DNA of 64,000 bases from Streptomyces sp. NBC_01283 (GCF_041435335.1 NZ_CP108430.1:1736001-1800000), one strand, 5' to 3'. Positions 51,345 to 61,146 are shown, counted from the stretch's first letter. Notes: a model not told the origin generated them from the sequence alone. A program made the numbers and translations.

Positions 51345-51811
51345 CAGGGGGTCGAGTTTAGGCGAGACCCGGTCCGGCTCGCCCGGCAGCACCGACGGCA
51401 GCCGGCCGGGCCCGGGGGGCAGCCCAACGCCCACGTCGAGCAGCCCCGCCCGTCCAGGCGTGCCTGACGCCCCTCGCCACCGGCGGGCGCCACGCCACCC
51501 GAGCCGCCCCGCTGCCATCCACGGATCTCCGCCCTGCGGCACCTGCTCAAGGCAAGCCCACCTGCACCGCCTCGAAGGCGGGCCCCTCCCGCCCGCCCGA
51601 CGACTACCGGCCCCCCACCTCGCCACCCGAGCCGCCCCGCTGATCGCCACCTGCGGCAGCCACTCACCGCAAGCCCGGCTCCACCACCTCGACCCCTTGT
51701 CCGGGCCGCCTCGCCCCTACCGTCCCCGTGCCTGCAGCCATCGGCTCGCCGCCCGAGCTGCCCCCGCTGATCGCCGCCCTGCGGCAGTTGATCGCCGCAA
51801 ACCCAGCCCCG
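51345..51811. repeat. Three degenerate direct repeats of about 127 bp in an intergenic region
   Basis: Copies start near 51493, 51621 and 51747, each with a core of the kind CGCCACCCGAGCCGCCCCGC followed after a short gap by CTGCGGCA and CAAGCCC or CAAACCC. Period is 126-128 bp. The third copy ends in the last codons of the gene that stops at 51812. There is no convincing gene on either strand. Confidence 0.65.
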
Positions 51812-52846
51812 CTACCTCACTATCGGCGCCGTAAGCACGCTGTCCGTCGTTCGTGCCACCACGTACGACTCGCCCTTTGTCGCCTTCCTGTCCAGTGTGA
51901 TCCGGTGTTCCCCCGGCTCCAGGACGCCGTCGAAGACCTGGTGGGTCTGCGTGCGGGAGAGTCGGTCGAGGCGGTAGGCGGTGAGCTGGACCCGGCAGGT
52001 CGAGGTGATGTCGACGCCCGCCGCGCCGTCCGCCGCCGCGAGCCGCGTCAGGCGGCGCAGCTCCAACGGGCTGCGGTCCAGGGCGTGTTCTATCTGGGCG
52101 ACCAGCAGCGGGATGATCGGGGCGAGGCCGTCGACGTACGCGACCTGGAGCCCCGCGCCCTCGAACGCCGCGCGCACCCCCTCGCGCGTCTCCGCCGGGA
52201 CGGACCGTCCGAAGGCCACCGCCCCGTACGTCCGCAGCTCGTCCGGTGGCACGCCCGCCGCGTCCGCCGCGATCTCGGCGCCGACGCCGATCGTGCGCAG
52301 AGCCGCCGCGAGCTTGGCGAGGACAGCGACGCGGGCGCCGATCAGGAGCACCCTGCGGCGACGCGCCGCGGGTTCGCCGTCCGCCAGCAACTGCCGCAGC
52401 GCCTCGCGGTATTCGGCGCCCCGGAAGCGGAAGGGCCCTATGCCGTGGTAGCCGTTGAGTTTCAGATCGGCCCGCTCGGCCGTCTGCCAGGCGAAGTCCC
52501 GCCATACGTAGGTGTCGGTGCCGTCCGGCGCCTGCTCGATGACCGCCGTGACCGCCCCGCACTCCAGTCCCTCGCACTCGGGGCAGCCGTAGATGACGTG
52601 CCGGTCGTCGAGCAGGGGCGCCTCGGCCTCCAGGAGGAGTCCGCGCACGTGGTGGGTGAAGATCGCGGGTGGGACGTCGGAGGCGAGCGGGGAGACGGCG
52701 TCGAGGTCGGAGAGCTGGAACAGCAGCGGGCGCCCGTTCACGATGAAGTCGACGAAATCCCGGTGGACTTGGTAGTCACCGTTGGCGAGGACCCCACCGG
52801 CGCGCATGGCCGGTGCCAGACCGAAGGTCGCGTACTCGGCAGACAT
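51812..52846 (-). CDS. Uncharacterised protein, possible oxidoreductase
   Basis: A 344-residue protein I do not recognise with certainty. The N-terminal part (LAPAMRAGGVLANGDYQVHRDF) is followed by a possible zinc site C-x2-C-x4-C in GCPECEGLECG near residue 85. The middle part RRRVLLIGARVAVLAKLAAALRTIG looks like the start of a Rossmann or receiver-like fold. The ATG at 52846 follows GATACT by 6 bases and has no ribosome site. It stands alone between the repeat region and the BCCT gene. Database names of the type oxidoreductase should be treated with caution. Confidence 0.7.
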   Translation of the reverse strand: MSAEYATFGLAPAMRAGGVLANGDYQVHRDFVDFIVNGRPLLFQLSDLDAVSPLASDVPPAIFTHHVRGLLLEAEAPLLDDRHVIYGCPECEGLECGAVTAVIEQAPDGTDTYVWRDFAWQTAERADLKLNGYHGIGPFRFRGAEYREALRQLLADGEPAARRRRVLLIGARVAVLAKLAAALRTIGVGAEIAADAAGVPPDELRTYGAVAFGRSVPAETREGVRAAFEGAGLQVAYVDGLAPIIPLLVAQIEHALDRSPLELRRLTRLAAADGAAGVDITSTCRVQLTAYRLDRLSRTQTHQVFDGVLEPGEHRITLDRKATKGESYVVARTTDSVLTAPIVR

Positions 52847-53108
52847 AGTGTGAGTATCCCCATCTAGGGGGTGATGTGAGCACGGCATGGCCCATTCCGC
52901 TGCGCCTACCGGGGGCGATAGATCCAAATTCGTGTCGTGGACGAGGAGTTGACCGTCCACGTGGCGCGGACCGGCGTACGCATGGTCGATGGCGTACACG
53001 GCGCGGCCCGGCTGGACGGACACGCGGAAGCACACAGGAGGCGGCGCGCTTCGCGGACGAAGCGGCCGCCTCCTGAGAGTGGTGCGAAAGGAAGAGGGTG
53101 GTGCGGAC

Positions 53109-54827
53109 TCAGACCGACTCGGCCTTGGTCGCCCCCTCGTCGTCCCCGTTGTCGCTCGGGCCGATACGGATCTCGAAGTCACCGTCGTACTGCTCGTGGC
53201 CCGCGATCACGGCCTTCTCGACGGCTTCCGTGCCGTGCTCGCCGCGCACGATCAGCGGGTCCTGGCGCAGGTCCCGCATGAGCGCCACGCACATCCCGAT
53301 CATCACCAGGGTGAACGGCGCGGCCACCAGGATCGTCAGATTCTGCAGGCCCTGGAGGGCGTTGCCCGATCCGTCGCCGATCAACAGCATGATCGCCGCC
53401 ACGGCTCCGGTCACGACACCCCAGAACACGACCACGAACTTGCCGGGTTCGAGCGCGCCCTTCTGCGAGAGCGTGCCCATGACGATCGACGCCGCGTCGG
53501 CGCCCGAGACGAAGAAGATGCCCACGAGGATCATGACGAGCAGGCTCGTCACCGTGGCGATCGGGTACTCGTGCAGCAGACCGAAGAGCTGCCCCTCGGG
53601 CGTGGACTCGTCGGCGAGGCCGCCGCGCTCCTTCACCTTCATCGCGGTGCCGCCGAACACGGCGAACCAGAGAAGGCTGACGGTGCTGGGCACCAGGATG
53701 ACGCCGCCCACGAACTGGCGGATCGTACGGCCGCGGCTGATCCTCGCGATGAACATGCCCACGAAGGGCGTCCACGAGATCCACCAGGCCCAGTAGAAGA
53801 CCGTCCAGCTGCCGAGCCAGTCCGAGACGCCCTTGCCGCTCGACGCCTCCGTACGCCCGACCAGCTGGGGCAGATCCCCGAGGTAGGCACCGATCGAGGT
53901 CGGCAGCAGGTCGAGGACGATGACCGTCGGACCCACGATGAAGACGAAGACGATGAGCAGGAACGCGAGCACCATGTTGATGTTCGACAGCCACTGCACC
54001 CCCTTCTCCACTCCGGAGATGGCGGACGCCACGAACGCCACGGTCAGGACGGCGATGATGGCCACCAACAGGCTGGTGGGCACATCGCTGCTCCAGTCGA
54101 GCACCTCGAAGCCACTGCCGATCTGCAGCGCGCCGAGCCCCAGCGAGGCCGCCGACCCGAAGAGCGTGGCGAAGATGGCGATGATGTCGATGACCCTGCC
54201 CCAGGCGCCGTGGGCGTGCTTGGCGCCGATGAGCGGCTCGAAGACGGCGCTGATGGTCTGCCTGCGCTCACGCCGGAACGTGCTGTACGCGATGGCGAGA
54301 CCCACGACCGCGTAGATCGCCCACGGGTGGAGCGTCCAGTGGAAGAGGGTCGTGGCCATCGCCGTTTCCATCTTCGCGGCGGAGTCGGCCGGGTCCGTGC
54401 CCGGCGGGGGCGTCGTGAAGTGGGCGAGCGGCTCGCTCACGCCATAGAACATCAGACCGATGCCCATACCGGCGCTGAACATCATGGCGACCCAGGAGAC
54501 GGTGCGGAATTCCGGCTCCTCGCCCTCCTTGCCGAGGGTGATCTTCCCGTACCGGCTGACGGCGAGCCAGAGCGCGAAGACTACGAAGCCGCTCGCGGCC
54601 AGCATGAAGGCCCAGCCGCCGTTGTGGATCAGGCCGTTGAGCATCTTCGTCGAGGTCTTCTCGAGCGAATCCGTCGCCACGGCGCCCCAGACCACGAAGG
54701 CCAGGGTGAGTACGGCGGTGACACCGAACACGATCCGGTCGGTCTGCGGGGCCCGTTCGGCGGCCAGGCCCGCCCCCGAATCGGGCGGGCCTCCCCCACT
54801 GTCCGCTTTCTGCTGTTCCTGCGTCAC
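53109..54827 (-). CDS. BCCT family betaine/carnitine/choline transporter
   Basis: A 572-residue sodium- or proton-coupled transporter with twelve helices between about 35 and 520. The family region WTVFYWAWWISWTPFVGMFIARISRG is present (positions near 320-345), containing the Trp-rich substrate box. It probably takes up glycine betaine or a related osmolyte. GTG at 54827 has AAAGGT 8-9 bases upstream; a GTG three codons earlier is less well placed. The 262 bases upstream of the next gene on its left hold no clear feature. Confidence 0.93.
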   Translation of the reverse strand: MTQEQQKADSGGGPPDSGAGLAAERAPQTDRIVFGVTAVLTLAFVVWGAVATDSLEKTSTKMLNGLIHNGGWAFMLAASGFVVFALWLAVSRYGKITLGKEGEEPEFRTVSWVAMMFSAGMGIGLMFYGVSEPLAHFTTPPPGTDPADSAAKMETAMATTLFHWTLHPWAIYAVVGLAIAYSTFRRERRQTISAVFEPLIGAKHAHGAWGRVIDIIAIFATLFGSAASLGLGALQIGSGFEVLDWSSDVPTSLLVAIIAVLTVAFVASAISGVEKGVQWLSNINMVLAFLLIVFVFIVGPTVIVLDLLPTSIGAYLGDLPQLVGRTEASSGKGVSDWLGSWTVFYWAWWISWTPFVGMFIARISRGRTIRQFVGGVILVPSTVSLLWFAVFGGTAMKVKERGGLADESTPEGQLFGLLHEYPIATVTSLLVMILVGIFFVSGADAASIVMGTLSQKGALEPGKFVVVFWGVVTGAVAAIMLLIGDGSGNALQGLQNLTILVAAPFTLVMIGMCVALMRDLRQDPLIVRGEHGTEAVEKAVIAGHEQYDGDFEIRIGPSDNGDDEGATKAESV

Positions 54828-54908
54828 AAATGGCACCTTTCACAGAGTGGATACGTCAGATCAATGTTCTCCGTACCCCCTACCACATGTGACGCGCCTC
54901 TCACCTGC

Positions 54909-56207
54909 TCAACAGCCGGTGTCGGGCCGACCCGTCACCAGGTGATAGGGAGCACGCTCGTCGAGCAGCAACGGTACGAGGTTTCGCGCCGACTGCCGCA
55001 GGGGGACGTAGGCACCCCTGCCCGCTGGCCTGACCTTGACTCCGTGCAAGGCCAGTTCGTCCTTGACGTCGCCGTACTGTGCGGCGTCGAGCCGGTAGCC
55101 GCAGGGCGGGTCCTGGATCACCTCGGACGGCTCGGCGGGGTCGTTGTCCGCACCGCCGACATAGACGGGCCCGCGGTCACGGAAGCCTTCGAGGCGGGCC
55201 GCACCGGTGGCCGCCTCCAACTGGCCGCGCCGCTCGTCCGCGTACGCGAACAGGCCGCCGAGCGCCGAGAGTTGGGACTTCACGCGGCGCCGGTTGTTCA
55301 GCGCCTCGTCCTTCTTCTCGGCGTCGGTGAGCGGGTCGACGCGGCTCTCGATGAGCAGCCCCGCCGCGTGCTTGATGCCGGACATGTTGCGCAGGATGCG
55401 CTCCTGGCCGTCGCCCGCCGTCTGCTTGATCGGGTCGCCGGTCACGGGGTCGGTCCAGATCCCGTACGTCCCCGTCGTGTGGCCCGCCTTGTTGGCGGCG
55501 GGCCTGACGTAGGTCTGCGAGAGGGTCTGCGCCTCCTTGTGCACCGCCTCGTCGGTGTTCAGGTTGCGCGGCCACAGGTCGAACAGGTCTTTGTCGTAGT
55601 ACTTCGGGGTCGCTCCGTACTCGTGCAGGTCGTATATGGAGTCGGGCTGCCGGTCGCGGATGACGGCGGCCATGGCGCGGGCCTCCGCGGTCCGCAGGGA
55701 GAGGTGGTCGCGGTTGATGTCGACGCCGTCGGAGTTGCCCCGGGTGTCGGCGGCGCGGCCGTCCGGGTTGGCGGTGGGGACGACGAGGAGCGTGGTGCGC
55801 GAGAGGAACTTCCGGGTCTTCTTGTCCTTGGCGTACGCCAGGTCGCGGATGGTCGACAGGCAGGCGTCGCGGCCGGACGGTTCGTCGCCGTGCTGGCTGC
55901 AGATCAGCAACACCGTGTTCTTCGTGGGGCGTTCGCCGATGCGGACCAGTTGGACGGGCCGGTCCTGCTTGGTGGTGCCGATGCGGGACACCGAGACCCG
56001 GTCGGTCGCCTTGTCGACGGCGGCGAGGAGTTCCTGTTCCTCGGGCTGGCTGGTCCAGCGTGCGCCGTTGGTCTTCTCGAATCCGGTGCGGGGCGGCGTC
56101 GGCGTCGCCTGCGCGGGCACGGTCACGAGGGGTGCGGCGAGCGCGGCGGCGGCGCAGGCGAGCGCCAGAGTGCGGGCGCGGGGCGTGAGGCCGGTGCGGG
56201 GTCTCAT
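54909..56207 (-). CDS. Secreted M14 family zinc carboxypeptidase
   Basis: A 432-residue secreted protein with a signal peptide of about 34 residues ending LVTVPAQA. The M14 zinc ligands are in CSQHGDEPSGRDA (His and Glu) and the His in YDLHEYGATP; the catalytic Glu is probably in LLIESRVDPL. It would trim C-terminal residues from peptides outside the cell. The start overlaps the stop of the upstream hydrolase gene (ATGA), so the two are co-translated. Confidence 0.9.
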   Translation of the reverse strand: MRPRTGLTPRARTLALACAAAALAAPLVTVPAQATPTPPRTGFEKTNGARWTSQPEEQELLAAVDKATDRVSVSRIGTTKQDRPVQLVRIGERPTKNTVLLICSQHGDEPSGRDACLSTIRDLAYAKDKKTRKFLSRTTLLVVPTANPDGRAADTRGNSDGVDINRDHLSLRTAEARAMAAVIRDRQPDSIYDLHEYGATPKYYDKDLFDLWPRNLNTDEAVHKEAQTLSQTYVRPAANKAGHTTGTYGIWTDPVTGDPIKQTAGDGQERILRNMSGIKHAAGLLIESRVDPLTDAEKKDEALNNRRRVKSQLSALGGLFAYADERRGQLEAATGAARLEGFRDRGPVYVGGADNDPAEPSEVIQDPPCGYRLDAAQYGDVKDELALHGVKVRPAGRGAYVPLRQSARNLVPLLLDERAPYHLVTGRPDTGC

Positions 56208-58168
56208 GAAGTGCTGCCTCCCGGGATGGGGCGGAACGGACGCGGCGGGGCCACGCCGTCGAGACGGGATTCGCGCGGGGCGACGGATCCGGACGAGGTC
56301 CTGAACGCGTCGGCGCCGCCCACCAGCGGTACCTTCGCCGATGTACGGGCCAGGTCGATGGCGAGCGTCGGAGAGCTTGGGGGAGGATCGATGAGGTCCT
56401 TGTCGGTGCCCGCGACGATCAGCGCGAGGCGGTGGCCCTTCGGTACGACGTGGTCGCTCGCGGCCAGGTCGAGGGTGATCGTGTGCTTCTTGCCCGGCGT
56501 GAGGGGACGGCCCTTGTGGTCGTCGGCCCAGTTGCCCAGGTCGGCCCAGCCGCGGCTGAACACCGTGTAGTCGACGTCGGCGGTCTTCGGCGCCGTCTCC
56601 TTGAAGCAGGAGCTGTCACCGGCGGTGCTCCCGCCCCAGCAGGTGCGTTCGGGGAGCGTGGTGATGCCCTCGCCCGCGCCGGCGTAGTCGCGGATGGTGG
56701 CGGGGCCGAGGTCGACGAGGACCGCGGAGAGATGGGCGGTGCGGGTCGTCGGGGTCGCGGTGACCGTCACCTCGGAGGAGCCCGACAGGCGCAGGTCGCT
56801 GCCCAGTGGCCTGCTGATGAACCCGGCCTTCGACGGGGTCGAGGTGTCGATCTGGGCGGCCCAGTCGGTCTCGCTCAGCTTCGGGTCGTCGGTGAACGTC
56901 TCGCTGCCGGTGCCGGGGCGCGTGGTGAGGGTGCCGACGCCGGGTGCGGTCCCCTTGCCTGGGCGGAGTTTCACCGTGTCGGTGCCGCGCGGCGGCCAGA
57001 CGCGGTCGGTGGTCCACTGCCCGGGGGCGCGCTCGATGTCGGCCATCGGCTCGCGGTCGATGCCGTTGTCGTAGCCGAGGAGTTCGTGGTCGAACCAGCG
57101 GTGCAGGGTGCGCACCCAGTCACCGCGCCGGAAGTCGAACGGGTCGACGTGACCGGTCTGGCTGAGCCACACCTTGCGGTCGACGCCCTCGTCGGCGAGG
57201 GCGTCCCACCACTGGCCGAAGTGCTTCGTGCGGACGTTGAGGTCCTGCATGCCGTGTACGGCGAAGACGCTGGCCCTCACCTTGTCCGCGTCCGGGGTGT
57301 AGTCGCGCTCGCTCCACAGCCGGGTCCAGTCGCCGGTGCGGGGTGCCTCGTCGACAAGTCGCTTCTGTACGGCGGCGCAGCGGGCCCTGGCCTCCGGGCT
57401 CTCCACGTAGTCCGACAGCCACTCGGGGCCGCTGTCGTAGAGCGGGGCGCCCTTGGCGAAGTAGTAGTCGTACCAGGACGAGATCGCGCCGATCGGCACG
57501 ATGGTCTTGAGACCTCGCACCCCGGTGGCGGCCACGCCCTGCGCGATGGTCCCGTCGTAGCTCTTGCCGATCATGCCGGTGGCGCCGTTCGTCCAGGACG
57601 CCTCGGCGTTCTTGCCACCGGTGCGGGTGGTGTAGCCGCGGGCCCGGCCGTTCAGCCAGTCGACGACGGCCTTGGCGGACTGGATGTCGGAGCGGCCCCC
57701 GACGTCCACGCAGCCGTCGGAGCGGTTCGTCCCCGCGAGGTCGACGGCGACGAATCCGTAGCCGCGGGGCACGAAGTAGTTGTCGTAGTAGAGCGGGAAC
57801 TGGACGGGGTTGCCGTCCGCGTCGTAGGTCTTCTTCTGGCTCTCGTTGCCCCGTCCGCAGCAGGAGTAGTACGGGCTGGCGTCCATGATCACGGGTATCT
57901 TCCGCCCCTGCTGGGCGGGTTCGCGGGGCCGGACGACGTCGACGGCGACCCGATCGGTCTTCCCGTCGCCGTCACCGTCGATCCTCGTGTCGACCCAGAC
58001 GGATTCGCGGATCGCGCTCTCGTACGAGTAGACGGGCTTGCTCTCGCGCGGGGCGCTCGGCGCACCTTGGGCGGCACCCGGGGACACGAGCGTGGCAAGC
58101 AGGGCGGCCAGGGCCGCCGTCAGCAGTGATCTCCAGATCAAGCGCGTGCTTCGCGCACGTATCGGCAT
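56204..58168 (-). CDS. Secreted CocE/NonD hydrolase, Xaa-Pro dipeptidyl-peptidase type
   Basis: A 654-residue secreted alpha/beta-hydrolase with a signal peptide to about residue 36. The nucleophile Ser lies in MIGKSYDGTIAQG, the Asp in VHGMQDLNV and the His in TGHVDPFDF. A C-terminal galactose-binding-like jelly-roll domain follows from about residue 430. The family (X-Pro dipeptidyl-peptidases and cocaine esterases) cleaves Xaa-Pro dipeptides or esters. Start at the ATG at 58168. It forms an operon with the carboxypeptidase and is divergent from the M1 peptidase gene. Confidence 0.9.
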   Translation of the reverse strand: MPIRARSTRLIWRSLLTAALAALLATLVSPGAAQGAPSAPRESKPVYSYESAIRESVWVDTRIDGDGDGKTDRVAVDVVRPREPAQQGRKIPVIMDASPYYSCCGRGNESQKKTYDADGNPVQFPLYYDNYFVPRGYGFVAVDLAGTNRSDGCVDVGGRSDIQSAKAVVDWLNGRARGYTTRTGGKNAEASWTNGATGMIGKSYDGTIAQGVAATGVRGLKTIVPIGAISSWYDYYFAKGAPLYDSGPEWLSDYVESPEARARCAAVQKRLVDEAPRTGDWTRLWSERDYTPDADKVRASVFAVHGMQDLNVRTKHFGQWWDALADEGVDRKVWLSQTGHVDPFDFRRGDWVRTLHRWFDHELLGYDNGIDREPMADIERAPGQWTTDRVWPPRGTDTVKLRPGKGTAPGVGTLTTRPGTGSETFTDDPKLSETDWAAQIDTSTPSKAGFISRPLGSDLRLSGSSEVTVTATPTTRTAHLSAVLVDLGPATIRDYAGAGEGITTLPERTCWGGSTAGDSSCFKETAPKTADVDYTVFSRGWADLGNWADDHKGRPLTPGKKHTITLDLAASDHVVPKGHRLALIVAGTDKDLIDPPPSSPTLAIDLARTSAKVPLVGGADAFRTSSGSVAPRESRLDGVAPPRPFRPIPGGSTS

Positions 58169-58362
58169 GGCGCGGAAGGTACACGGGTCAACTCCTGCGC
58201 GACAGAGGGCAGTACGCGACGACGACAGGTTCATGGGGCGATTTGGCACATGTCGGCCGAATGGCGATCGTGTGACAGCAGCGACCGTGGACATGACGCG
58301 TGGCCAGAGGGCTCAATAAGGTCGAGCCACCTACCGAAGTGCCCCTACGACTTGGAGCTCTT

Positions 58363-59853
58363 GTGCACCGCAGACTCATCGCCCCTGGCGCGCTCGCGGC
58401 CTCTCTGCTGCTGGCGATCCCGGCATCGGCCGCCGACTTCACGCCCGGGGCCCCGGGTATCGGCGATCCCTATTACCCGGCCAGCGGCAACGGCGGCTAC
58501 GACGTCTCGCACTACGACCTGCGGCTGAAGTACCAGCCGAAGACCGATCTGCTCGAAGGCACGGCGACCCTCAACGCCACCACGACGCAGGACCTCTCCC
58601 GCTTCAACCTCGACTTCGGCCTGAAGGTCAGCGAGGTGCGCGTCAACGGCAAGAAGGCCACCTTCAAGAAGTCCGGCGAGCAGGAGCTGGAGATCACTCC
58701 GGCGGCCGGACTTCCCAAGGGAACGCCGATCACCGTCGTCGTCCGTTACGCGGGCAAGCCGTCCGAGGTGAAGATCAACGGCTTCACGGCGTGGGCGCGC
58801 ACGCCGGACGGCGGCGTGGCAGCGCAGGAGCCGGATTCGGCCGCCTGGTGGTTCCCGTCCAACGACCACCCGCTGGACAAGGCGACGTACGACGTCTCGG
58901 TCTCCGTGCCCGACGGCTCGCAGGCCATCTCCAACGGCGTGCTGCAGTCGCAGAGTTCGAAGCTCGGCTGGACGCGCTTCAACTGGCGCTCGAACAAGCC
59001 GCAGGCCAGCTATCTGACGACGCTCGCCGTCGGCAAGTTCGACATCACGACGGACAAGACCGCGGACGGCCTGCCCGTCCTGAACGCCTACAGCAAGGAC
59101 CTCGGCGACAACGCGGGGGCCGCGCGGGCGAGCATCGAGCGGTCGGTCGAGGTCACGGAGTGGCTGGAGACCGTCTTCGGCAAGTACCCCTTCAACGCCC
59201 TGGGCGGGTACGTCCCGAACGTGACGAGCGGCTTCGCCCTGGAGACGCAGACGCGGCCGTTCTACAGCCCGAGGCAGTTCGCGAACGGCTCCAACGTGTC
59301 CGTCGTGGTCCATGAGCTGGCCCACCAGTGGTACGGCGACAGCGTGTCCGTCGACGGCTGGAAGGACATCTGGATCAACGAGGGCTTCGCGCGGTACAGC
59401 CAGTGGCTGTGGTCGGAGAAGGAGGGCGAGGGTACGGCGCAGGAGCTGGCGGACTATGTGTACGCGCAGCACCCCGCCGACGACCCGTTCTGGAAGGTCA
59501 AGCCGGGTGACCCGGGGCCGGACAACCAGTTCGACATCGCCGTGTACGACCGCGGGGCGCTGGCCCTGCAGGCACTGCGCAACGAGGTCGGTGAGAAGTC
59601 CTTCTCGGCGATTCTGAAGGGGTGGCCGAAGGAGCACGCGTACGGGAACGCGAAGGTGGGAGACTTCGTGAAGTACGCGGAGAAGGTTTCCGGTAAGCCG
59701 CTCGCCGCGCTGTTCGATGCGTGGCTGTACCAGCCGTCGAAGCCGTCCGCTCCGGCCGCGGCCCGTGCCGGGGTCGCGCGTGCCGCGGGAATCCCGGCTG
59801 CGCCGAAGTCGTGGAAGTCGATCGCTGCGACGAACGGTGTGCACGGCCACTGA
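58363..59853 (+). CDS. Secreted M1 family metallopeptidase
   Basis: A 496-residue gluzincin with a signal peptide to about residue 24 (LAASLLLAIPASAA). The zinc motif is VVHELAHQWYGD, with the third ligand Glu in INEGFARY; the exopeptidase motif is GFALETQ, a variant of GAMEN without the final Asn. M1 enzymes are aminopeptidases. GTG at 58363 has GGAG 6 bases upstream. The protein lacks the large C-terminal helical domain of longer M1 peptidases. With the adjacent carboxypeptidase and X-Pro peptidase it forms a small set of extracellular peptide-degrading enzymes. Confidence 0.92.
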   Translation: MHRRLIAPGALAASLLLAIPASAADFTPGAPGIGDPYYPASGNGGYDVSHYDLRLKYQPKTDLLEGTATLNATTTQDLSRFNLDFGLKVSEVRVNGKKATFKKSGEQELEITPAAGLPKGTPITVVVRYAGKPSEVKINGFTAWARTPDGGVAAQEPDSAAWWFPSNDHPLDKATYDVSVSVPDGSQAISNGVLQSQSSKLGWTRFNWRSNKPQASYLTTLAVGKFDITTDKTADGLPVLNAYSKDLGDNAGAARASIERSVEVTEWLETVFGKYPFNALGGYVPNVTSGFALETQTRPFYSPRQFANGSNVSVVVHELAHQWYGDSVSVDGWKDIWINEGFARYSQWLWSEKEGEGTAQELADYVYAQHPADDPFWKVKPGDPGPDNQFDIAVYDRGALALQALRNEVGEKSFSAILKGWPKEHAYGNAKVGDFVKYAEKVSGKPLAALFDAWLYQPSKPSAPAAARAGVARAAGIPAAPKSWKSIAATNGVHGH

Positions 59854-59963
59854 CACTGAACCGCCGCTTCGCGGATACTGAGCCGCCGCTTCGCGACGGA
59901 TGCTTTCCCGCCCACCCACCCGATCACCCGGCAGCGAGCTGCTGGATAGGGCGGGTGGGCGGG
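59854..59963. terminator. Tandem repeat and hairpin between the M1 and DUF2236 genes
   Basis: ACTGAACCGCCGCTTCGCGG is followed after a few bases by a near copy ACTGAGCCGCCGCTTCGCGA. Further on, CCCGCCCACCC at 59907-59917 is the exact complement of GGGTGGGCGGG at 59953-59963, a strong stem between two converging genes. The stretch 59904-59935 nearly repeats 49665-49696 after tex. Confidence 0.65.
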
Positions 59964-59967
59964 GAGA

Positions 59968-60846
59968 TCAGGCCGTCCGGCGTTTGAGGACGCGGTGCGC
60001 CCGGGCCCTGCGCGCCAGTGGCAAGTAGCGGAGCCGTTCCGGTAGGCGGGGGGTCACCGTGCCGATCACCCGGCCGAGGCGGCACAGGCGCCGCTCCTGG
60101 GCTTCCGTCCACGGCAGGCCGATCGCCGCCCTCGCGTCCGGCGGCATCAGGCCGATCGTGATGAAGCGGCGGAAGCGGGCCAGGGGCGGCAGGAGCAGCG
60201 GCCACAGGGCGCGCAGCGTCACCCGCAGCAGGTAAGGACCGCGGTCCGGGGGCGGGACCGGGCGGTCCGTGGCGACCAGGTCGCGCACCACCTCCGTCAA
60301 CTCCAACTCGTCGGCGAGGACCTTCGCGTAGTACGGCCAGAACTCCTCGAGAGTCTGCGGCATGTCCCGGTCATGGATACCGAGGATCCGGCCGACCTGG
60401 AGCCACTCCGCGTACAGCTGCCGCTCCTGCTCCTCGGTGAAGGGACGGCCCAGGTACTTCTGGGCGTGGTGGTAGACGGGGAACCCCGTGGCGTGCACCC
60501 ACGCGTAGTACGCGGGCGTCAGCGCGTGGTAGTCGCGGCCGTGCGCGTCCGTGCCCCGGATGTGCTTGTGCAGTTCGCGCAGCCTGCGCCCCTCCTCGGC
60601 CGCGCTCTCACCCCCGTACACCCAGGTCTGCAGCGACCGCAGCGAGCGCTCGCCGCGCCCCCAGGGGTCGGTGCGGAAGACGGAGTACGTGTCGACGCCG
60701 GCGCCCACCGCGGGGTGCGCGACCTGCATCGTGAGCGCCGCGGGCAGGGCGAGCAGGGCGCGGACGTCGCCCGCGATGTCCCACAGGATCCCGTCGGGCG
60801 GAGGCGGGGGCGGTGGCTCCTCGGGAGTCCGGCGGCGGCTTGGCAT
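59968..60846 (-). CDS. DUF2236 (oxygenase MpaB) family protein
   Basis: A 292-residue all-helical DUF2236 protein. MQVAHPAVGAGV near residue 41 with SVFRTDPWGRGERSL behind it and ALTPAYYAWVHATGF near residue 105 are the family landmarks; the conserved His and Arg would bind haem in the MpaB or latex-clearing-protein sense. The substrate is unknown. ATG at 60846 has GGGAG 8 bases upstream. The longer frame to 61125 adds low-complexity Arg/Ser residues over three 12-bp repeats and is not used. Confidence 0.85.
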   Translation of the reverse strand: MPSRRRTPEEPPPPPPPDGILWDIAGDVRALLALPAALTMQVAHPAVGAGVDTYSVFRTDPWGRGERSLRSLQTWVYGGESAAEEGRRLRELHKHIRGTDAHGRDYHALTPAYYAWVHATGFPVYHHAQKYLGRPFTEEQERQLYAEWLQVGRILGIHDRDMPQTLEEFWPYYAKVLADELELTEVVRDLVATDRPVPPPDRGPYLLRVTLRALWPLLLPPLARFRRFITIGLMPPDARAAIGLPWTEAQERRLCRLGRVIGTVTPRLPERLRYLPLARRARAHRVLKRRTA

Positions 60847-61146
60847 CACGCGGCTCCCAGACGTCGTCGGGCCCGCCGGCCGGTGCCCGGTTTGTGTGTG
60901 TTCCAGTATGCGACGCCCGAGGTCACGGCGATCCGCAGGGGTGGCGGCACCACAGCCATCCCGACCCGGGCCACCAAGACGGGAACGGCACCGGCCGGCG
61001 CTTCTCCGCCCTGACTGCCGCCCTGACTGCCGCACTGACTGCCGCTTCGCTGCCCTCGAACAGCGCGGTGGCGCCACCTCGGACATGCGTGATGTCCGAC
61101 GTGACGCCACCGTAGGCGCTGCCACTGACCGTGGCGGGTTGACCTG
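60847..61146. other. Intergenic stretch with three 12-bp tandem repeats
   Basis: No gene is seen in these 300 bases between the permease stop and the DUF2236 start, both on the minus strand. CCCTGACTGCCG at 61009-61020 is repeated at 61021-61032 and, with one change, at 61033-61044. A promoter for the DUF2236 gene is expected but not resolved. Confidence 0.5.

Noticed and set aside
52989..56570. A 1193-codon open frame on the plus strand antisense to the BCCT and carboxypeptidase genes
   Set aside because: It is rich in Arg, His, Asp and Val as expected of an antisense frame; both minus-strand genes have intact family motifs.
59968..61125. Longer start for the DUF2236 protein
   Set aside because: The extra residues come from tandem repeats and low-complexity sequence, while the ATG at 60846 has a ribosome site and matches the family N-terminus.
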